Assembly (NCBI RefSeq): GCF_041601295.1
Contig: NZ_JBFIII010000107.1
Location: 1 to 8,344, forward strand
Source of the DNA: Immundisolibacter sp.
GTDB lineage: Bacteria > Pseudomonadota > Gammaproteobacteria > Immundisolibacterales > Immundisolibacteraceae
Direction: 5' to 3'
DNA length: 8,344 bases
In this document: one piece after another, positions 4,595 to 8,344 of the stretch
Numbering within the stretch: the first letter of the stretch is position 1
How the letters are laid out: every line of letters begins with the position of its first letter
Position numbers and translations under genes: made by a program
The notes under the pieces: generated by a model
What the model was told of the DNA's origin: nothing
What the model saw: the letters and a program-made list of their open reading frames with translations, nothing else
Databases searched by the model: none

Positions 4595-6616
4595 CTACGG
4601 TAGTGGCCAACTATTAGTGCCAGCTTTATACAGCTTCCGATTGAACCACCTCAGGAGTTCGTCAACTAGTTCCTTTCGTTCCTGCTCTTTGATGTCATCG
4701 TTGTCCCAGCGAAATTTTTCGCAGTTGCGCTCTTCCTCGCACCAGATGGTTGTAACAGTAATGGTTTTTGTAATCTTAAACTCACTGATACGTTTCAGGG
4801 TGTGTTCCCAGAGCCACCAGTCCACCCCGACCTCTGGCCCAATCGGCAGCTTGCCGCCTCCAGGAGGAAAGTTACCGCCAGCCGAGGGACGATAATTCTG
4901 CGGATGCAGAATGCGGAACTGCAGGAGTATTTGCTCGTCGAAAATAGTCTTAGTCGACGTAGAAACTCGCGGAATCCCTCTGAAGCAATTCGGGTACAGT
5001 CCCCAGGGGTCGACCCAGAACAGCGGGTTCCCGTTTGCGTAGGCGTAGGTGTTAGTCCCACCACCTAACCCTATCGGATCACTCGTAATATACCGCCCCG
5101 TGGCCGGATCATAATACCGGTTCCAGTTGTAGTGCAGCCCGGTCTCACTGTCGAAGTACTGCCCCGGGAAGCGCAGGTTCACGGTGACGGTGGACAGTTC
5201 TTCCGCTGGCGTGTCGCCAAAGGCACTGCCCTCCCAGCGCCAGACGATGGCCTGGCTTTGATCGGTCGCCAGGCGGGCGGTTTGCAGGTGATCGGCGTGC
5301 AGGTAGGTGAGGATCTCGCCGGCCTGCTGGTCGATCTGTGCCACTGGGACGTCATCGTGCCACAGGTAGTCCCGCAGCGGGCTGCCGTCGCCGGCCGCCT
5401 CGCCAATCAGGTTGCCGCGCAGGTCGTACAGGTACACGGTGACCGCGCCACCCACCACCTTGTGGCTGCGCAGGCCGTCGGCGCCGTAACGGTAGCTGGC
5501 CAGGGTGGTGGCGCCCTGCTCGACGGCGCTCAAACGCCCGGCCTGGTCGTAGTGGTAGGTCCGGCCCTGGGCGTCCTGGGTCAGGTTGCCGGCGGCGTCG
5601 TGGCTCAGCGGCTGGCTGTCGATGGCGCTCAGGCGGTTGCTGGTCGGGCTGTAGGCGTAGGTCTGCGCGCCGGCGTCGCTGACCTGCCCCAGGCGGTTGC
5701 CGTTGCCGTCGTAGCGGTAGTCGGTCTGGCTGGCGCCGTGGACTTGCTGGGTCAGCCGGTCCAGGGCGTCGTAGCCGTAGGCGCTGGCGATGCTGGTGTT
5801 GGCGCGGGTCAGCAGGTTGCCGCTGGCGTCATACGCCATCAGGGTCTGGTCGACGCTGCCCACGGTCAGCTGGGTCAGGCGCCCTTGCAGGTCGTACTGG
5901 CGGGTTTCGGTCACGCCGTTGCCGTAGCTGCGCCCGGTGACCTGGCCGGCGGCGCTGTACTGCACGTCCAGTAGGCTGTGGGCGACGCCGCCAAGCGTGC
6001 TGTCGATGCCGCTGATCCGCTGCACGGCGTCGCGGCGGTAGCTGACGGTGCGCCCGCTGGGTAGGGTCATGGCCACCCTCTGGTGGCTGGCGTTGTACTG
6101 GTAGGTCTGGGTGTAGGCGATGCCCTCCCGGGTGTCGGTCTTGGCGGTCAGGTTGCCGTAGGCGTCGTAGGCGTAGCCGGTGCTGCCACTGTGATCGGTG
6201 ATGGCGCACAGCCGGCCGCTGCCGTGGGCGCAGGTATCGTAGCTCAAGCTGACGTTCTGGGTCCCGTCCGGGTAGGCGATGCCGGTCAGGCGGTCCAGGG
6301 CGTCGTAGCGGTAGCTGCGCGTGACACCGCGCGCGTCGGTCAGGCCGGTCAGGTTGTTGTTCAGGTCGAAGCTGTAGCTCACGGTGCCCCGGTCCGGGCC
6401 GGTTTCCTGGATCACCCGCCCCAGGGGATCGACCTGGTAGGCGGTGCTGGCGCCGTTGGGGGCGCTGATCTGGCCGTTGGCGTTGTACTGGTAGTGGGTG
6501 CTGCCGGCGAGCGCGTCGATCTGCTCGATCAGGCGGTTGCCGGGGTCGTAAACGGTGCCGGTCTGGTGGCCATTGGGGTCGGTGCTGGTGACCGGGTTGT
6601 CGGCGCCGTCGTAGCC
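4595..6616 (-). CDS. Rhs/YD-repeat protein, 5'-truncated, with variable C-terminal tip (cassette 1)
   Basis: The frame is open from the junction with the IS30 fragment (about 6616) to TAG at 4595, roughly 673 residues; the nearest annotatable start is GTG at 6413-6415 (606 residues). YD repeats run through most of it (YDPGNRLIEQ, YRYDALDRLTGI, YAYDAYGNLTAK, YRYDGNGNRLGQ, YHYDQAGRLSA); these fold as the beta-barrel shell that encloses a toxin. Then come the RHS signature region (YLYDLRGNLIGEA, DYLWHDDVPVAQID, DHLQTARLATDQ) and the Rhs-associated core ending GRYITSDPIGL. The variable tip begins after NPLFWVDPWGL at 4996: 133 residues with a Pro/Gly loop (GNFPPGGGKLPIGPEV), a Thr-rich strand (KTITVTTIW) and a charged helix. 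No nuclease or protease motif is recognised. The N-terminal part, export domain and promoter are gone, so it is probably not expressed natively. Confidence 0.88.
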   Translation of the reverse strand, partial: GYDGADNPVTSTDPNGHQTGTVYDPGNRLIEQIDALAGSTHYQYNANGQISAPNGASTAYQVDPLGRVIQETGPDRGTVSYSFDLNNNLTGLTDARGVTRSYRYDALDRLTGIAYPDGTQNVSLSYDTCAHGSGRLCAITDHSGSTGYAYDAYGNLTAKTDTREGIAYTQTYQYNASHQRVAMTLPSGRTVSYRRDAVQRISGIDSTLGGVAHSLLDVQYSAAGQVTGRSYGNGVTETRQYDLQGRLTQLTVGSVDQTLMAYDASGNLLTRANTSIASAYGYDALDRLTQQVHGASQTDYRYDGNGNRLGQVSDAGAQTYAYSPTSNRLSAIDSQPLSHDAAGNLTQDAQGRTYHYDQAGRLSAVEQGATTLASYRYGADGLRSHKVVGGAVTVYLYDLRGNLIGEAAGDGSPLRDYLWHDDVPVAQIDQQAGEILTYLHADHLQTARLATDQSQAIVWRWEGSAFGDTPAEELSTVTVNLRFPGQYFDSETGLHYNWNRYYDPATGRYITSDPIGLGGGTNTYAYANGNPLFWVDPWGLYPNCFRGIPRVSTSTKTIFDEQILLQFRILHPQNYRPSAGGNFPPGGGKLPIGPEVGVDWWLWEHTLKRISEFKITKTITVTTIWCEEERNCEKFRWDNDDIKEQERKELVDELLRWFNRKLYKAGTNSWPLP
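5089..5557 (-). repeat. Direct repeat of rhs core, copy C (within the long rhs gene)
   Basis: The part of the long core that recurs in cassettes 2 (3410-3878) and 3 (1500-1808). Distinctive here is YFDSETGLHY where both other copies have YYDQETGLHY. Being embedded in the longest core, this is the copy with which orphan cassettes would recombine. Confidence 0.9.
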
Positions 6617-7008
6617 GCATGGACGGTTGCACCGCCAACGATGGGCCGGTCGGTTTCACGCGCCAGATGAGCCGACTGCCCGCCTTCCTGCGCGAGAGTT
6701 TCACTTACGATCGCGGCAGCGAAATGGCGCGCCACGTCGAGCTGGCACGGCGGCTCAATCTGGACATCTGGTTCGCCGATCCGCACGCCCCCTGGCAACG
6801 CGGCAGCAATGAAAACACCAACGGATTGCTCCGACAATTCTTGCTGAAAGGCGCCGACCTTTCCGGTGTCAGTCAGACCCAACTCAACGACATCGCGCGA
6901 CTCATGAACAATCGTCCGCGCATGACGCTCGGCTGGAAAACGCCCGCCGAAGTCATGGCCGAAGAGATGGCCAAATTTTCCAACCGTGTTGCACTTGACT
7001 CTTGAGAC
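6617..7008 (+). pseudogene. IS30-family transposase, 5'-truncated remnant
   Basis: The + strand frame from about 6619 to TGA at 7003-7005 encodes the last ~128 residues of an IS30-family DDE transposase: GFTRQMSRLPAFLRESFTYD then RGSEMARH, with the second catalytic Asp in TYDRGSE; FADPHAPWQRGSNENTNGLL carrying the catalytic Glu; and INNRPR-type LMNNRPRMTLGWKTP. The first catalytic Asp and the N-terminal DNA-binding region (roughly the first 200 residues) are absent, so it is inactive. The break coincides with the break in the rhs core, in the opposite orientation. The sequence around the stop (GTTGCACTTGACTCTTGAGA) is probably the right terminal repeat, as in relatives where the transposase ends at the tip; with the other end lost this cannot be confirmed. 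Confidence 0.83.
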
Positions 7009-7064
7009 TACCCAGTGCCAAAGGTTGTTCTTTGGGCTGATCACCAAGCTCGGTTATGATCATC
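7009..7064. other. Short spacer, nothing recognised
   Basis: Fifty-six bases between the IS30 remnant and the small frameshifted gene. I see no repeat, promoter or hairpin that I would defend. Confidence 0.4.
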
Positions 7065-7240
7065 ATGGAGCGGACACAGACCGATCAGATCCGCGCCATG
7101 GCGCTTCAAGGTGATCCCCATTCCTTGAGGTAGACACCCTGACGGATCGGGAGAAGAACCTGGCCAAGGAGATTCTGGACTTGGTGATCCTCAAGCACCG
7201 TTTCCGCGAACTGACCGGCCCCAAGGCCGCCATCGGCTGA
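7065..7240 (+). pseudogene. Small gene of unknown function with a one-base deletion
   Basis: ATG at 7065 opens MERTQTDQIRAMALQGDPHS and hits a stop at 7131-7133. In the neighbouring frame, from about 7124, an ending LEVDTLTDREKNLAKEIL then DLVILKHRFRELTGP runs to TGA at 7238-7240. Adding one base near 7122-7124 joins them as a smooth 58-residue protein, largely helical and charged. I do not recognise the family. It ends 15 bases before the VapB-like gene and on the same strand, so it may have been the first gene of that operon. No good ribosome binding site is visible. Chance open frames remain possible. Confidence 0.4.
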
Positions 7241-7255
7241 CGGAGGGAACAGAAC

Positions 7256-7483
7256 ATGAGCATTCAGACAGAACCTATGCAGGACCTGGTGGAGAAGATT
7301 CAATCACTACCGGCTGAACGCATCGCCGAGGTCGAGGATTTTGTGGATTTCTTGAAACAGAGAGCACGGGCAAAACAGCACGCTAAGCGCGAGCCACTGG
7401 ATTTTCCGGTGATCAGCGTCGGCAAGTGGCCCGAGGATTTGAGTCTACGCCGCGAGGATATGTATGGCGACGATGGACGATAA
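7256..7483 (+). CDS. DUF2281-like antitoxin of a PIN toxin pair
   Basis: A 75-residue protein with GGAGGG at 7242-7247, 8 bases before its ATG. The N-terminal helix LVEKIQSLPAERIAEVEDFVDFLKQR is typical of DUF2281 proteins, small antitoxins encoded next to PIN-domain toxins; the tail FPVISVGKWPEDLSLRREDMYGDD is the unstructured part that in relatives binds and masks the toxin, and the P-L-RREDMYGDDGR ending is characteristic. It overlaps the toxin gene by 20 bases, indicating translational coupling. In the cell it should hold the toxin inactive and may take part in autoregulation. Confidence 0.78.
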   Translation: MSIQTEPMQDLVEKIQSLPAERIAEVEDFVDFLKQRARAKQHAKREPLDFPVISVGKWPEDLSLRREDMYGDDGR

Positions 7484-7907
7484 CGCGCTGTTCGTCGATA
7501 CCAACGTCCTGGTCTACGCCAATGTTATCGAAACGCCATTTCATGAACAGGCGCTGGCGGCAATCAATGCCGCCTACCAAGCCAACCGAACGATCTGGAT
7601 CAGCCGCCAGATCATTCGTGAGTATCTGGTTACGATGACCCGGCCCCAGGCCTTCGAGAACCTGCCAAAGGCCACGGCGCTCGAACAGATCGATCAGTTC
7701 ATAGAGCGTTTTCAAGTGGCGGACGACACTGCCGCCGTCACCGGCCAACTCGTCAAGCTGATGGGGGATTTTCAGATTGGCGGCAAACAGGTGCATGACA
7801 CCAACATCGTCGCCACCATGCAGGCCTATGGCATTCCGGCGCTGCTCACGCACAACACGAAAGACTTCGAGCGGTTTGGGGAGGCGATCAGGATCGAAGG
7901 GATTTAA
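7464..7907 (+). CDS. PIN-domain ribonuclease toxin, VapC-like
   Basis: A 147-residue PIN-domain protein. The acidic residues that bind the metal ions are visible in order: Asp in FVDTNVLVYA near residue 12, Glu in IIREYLV near residue 53, Asp in VHDTNIVATM near residue 110, and Asp in LTHNTKDFERF near residue 132. This complete set suggests an active RNase; VapC relatives cut tRNA or rRNA. ATG at 7464 is preferred over the one at 7473 because GAGG lies at 7454-7457 with good spacing. It follows, and overlaps, its antitoxin. No terminator hairpin is seen after the stop. Confidence 0.87.
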   Translation: MATMDDNALFVDTNVLVYANVIETPFHEQALAAINAAYQANRTIWISRQIIREYLVTMTRPQAFENLPKATALEQIDQFIERFQVADDTAAVTGQLVKLMGDFQIGGKQVHDTNIVATMQAYGIPALLTHNTKDFERFGEAIRIEGI

Positions 7908-8036
7908 GCCCAGGTCAACTTCCACTATTTTGTTTCGGAGCACCAAGCCCAACGCAGTTCCTAGAATCACAAGGATACTGCCAATCCCCAAGTACAACTT
8001 GAAGGTTGCCCCCTATTGTCCTAATTGCGGTTTGGG
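7908..8036. other. Spacer with a possible remnant of a membrane-segment coding frame
   Basis: This 129-base stretch lies between the PIN toxin and the IS3 transposase. No intact gene is evident. On the - strand one frame from about 8016 reads FKLYLGIGSILVILGTALGL then VLRNKIVEV, like a single transmembrane helix, before running antisense into the toxin gene; it has a stop just upstream and no start, so it is at best a gene remnant. The end of the IS3 element should fall within the right part, somewhere near 8016-8036; I could not fix it. Confidence 0.35.
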
Positions 8037-8344
8037 CTATCCCGGGTTTGACGGACGAGTTAAAGAAGATACCGCCAATCTGTGCTCGAACGCCGTCGGA
8101 CTGAGGTAGCCCAGCGCCTGGTATAGGCGCCTGCGGTTGTAGAAACCCTCGATGTACGACACGACCTCGCGGCGCGCGTGGTCGCGATCCTGAAAATGGA
8201 TGCCATGGACCAACTCGTTTTTGAGCGTGCTGAAGAAGCTCTCGGCGGGTGTATTGTCGTAGCAGTCCCCGGTGCGTCCCATGCTGGGCAGCACGCCGTG
8301 CTCCTCCAGGATTCGCCGGTACTCGCCGCTGGCGTAAAGCCTGC
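8037..8344 (-). CDS. IS3-family transposase OrfB, C-terminal part (runs off the window)
   Basis: The - strand frame enters at the window edge and ends with TAG at 8037-8039, about 102 residues. It begins RLYASGEYRRILEEHGVLPS, continues with MGRTGDCYDNTPAESFFSTL where the Glu of PAESFF is the last catalytic residue of the DDE triad, and then VVSYIEGFYNRRRLYQALGY and LSPTAFE, the standard C-terminal blocks of IS3-family integrase-like transposases. The first two catalytic Asp residues lie outside the window, so intactness cannot be judged. The gene points into the window, so one end of the element lies just left of the stop. Confidence 0.87.
   Translation of the reverse strand, partial: RLYASGEYRRILEEHGVLPSMGRTGDCYDNTPAESFFSTLKNELVHGIHFQDRDHARREVVSYIEGFYNRRRLYQALGYLSPTAFEHRLAVSSLTRPSNPG

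Noticed and set aside
4592..4606. Near-perfect palindrome CCACTACGGTAGTGG at the rhs stop codon as a terminator
   Set aside because: The symmetric centre is a single base, leaving only a 5-base stem with a usable loop, and no T-run follows; it lies between two genes expected to be co-transcribed.
1500..5557. CRISPR-like spaced repeats
   Set aside because: The repeats are 300-470 bp, coding, and separated by 1.2-1.6 kb of genes; they are rhs core duplications. No short regularly spaced repeats are present anywhere in the window.
5132..6670. Long + strand open frames opposite the rhs gene (5132-5974 and 6083-6670)
   Set aside because: They are exact antisense of the YD-repeat core, rich in Val, Gly and Ala from high-GC complementing, and similar antisense frames recur opposite the other core copies (1543-1824, 3453-3983). 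They look like codon-bias shadows.
7413..7997. A 194-codon - strand frame overlapping the VapBC-like genes
   Set aside because: Most of it is antisense to the PIN toxin, whose motifs are complete; only its first ~30 codons, outside the toxin, are of any interest and are reported separately.
8023..8100. CPNCG-like zinc-ribbon motif in a + strand frame (APYCPNCGLGYPGF)
   Set aside because: The frame begins inside the PIN toxin gene in a different phase and ends antisense to the IS3 transposase; only one CxxC is present and there is no start.

Overview
The window reads as an accessory, recombination-scarred region of a GC-rich proteobacterial chromosome. A gammaproteobacterium is my best guess, from the style of the Rhs core, the XRE regulator and the IS families, but no gene here fixes the taxon. 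It begins with the 3' end of a housekeeping-type aldo/keto reductase (1-168, + strand) and ends inside an IS3-family transposase (8037-8344, - strand).

The central object, on the - strand from about 6616 down to 282, is an array of three Rhs/YD-repeat C-terminal cassettes. In transcription order they are: (1) a long rhs core, truncated at its 5' end, with a 133-residue variable tip (4595-6616), followed 13 bases later by a 212-residue gene with a signal peptide and HEAT-like repeats (3943-4581), a candidate immunity gene; (2) a second, shorter core fragment with a different cysteine-rich tip (2994-3878), followed by a DUF6968-like small gene (2705-3034), also a candidate immunity gene; (3) a third core fragment with a third tip (1201-1808), interrupted near its end by an IS5-family element (385-1211). 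The three core fragments are near-identical direct repeats (about 309 bp shared by all three, about 469 bp by two), while everything after the conserved DPxG motif differs. This is the layout of orphan Rhs-CT/immunity modules: displaced tips that keep a piece of core as a recombination handle for exchange onto the full-length gene.

The array has decayed. Cassette 2 has lost one base near its end; restoring it gives a cysteine-rich C-terminus whose stop lies 17 bases before the immunity start codon. Cassette 3 carries the IS5-family insertion. The long rhs core is joined mid-gene to a 5'-truncated IS30-family transposase (from about 6617).

Two toxin-antitoxin modules sit with the array on the opposite strand. 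One lies between cassettes 2 and 3: an XRE regulator with an unclear start, a ParD-type antitoxin and a RelE/ParE toxin (1821-2667), followed by a strong hairpin (2670-2691) that separates it from the convergent immunity gene. The other lies beyond the IS30 fragment: a DUF2281-like antitoxin and a PIN-domain VapC-like toxin (7256-7907), preceded by a small frameshifted gene of unknown function (7065-7240). Stretches with nothing recognised are 169-281, 3879-3942, 7009-7064 and 7908-8036.
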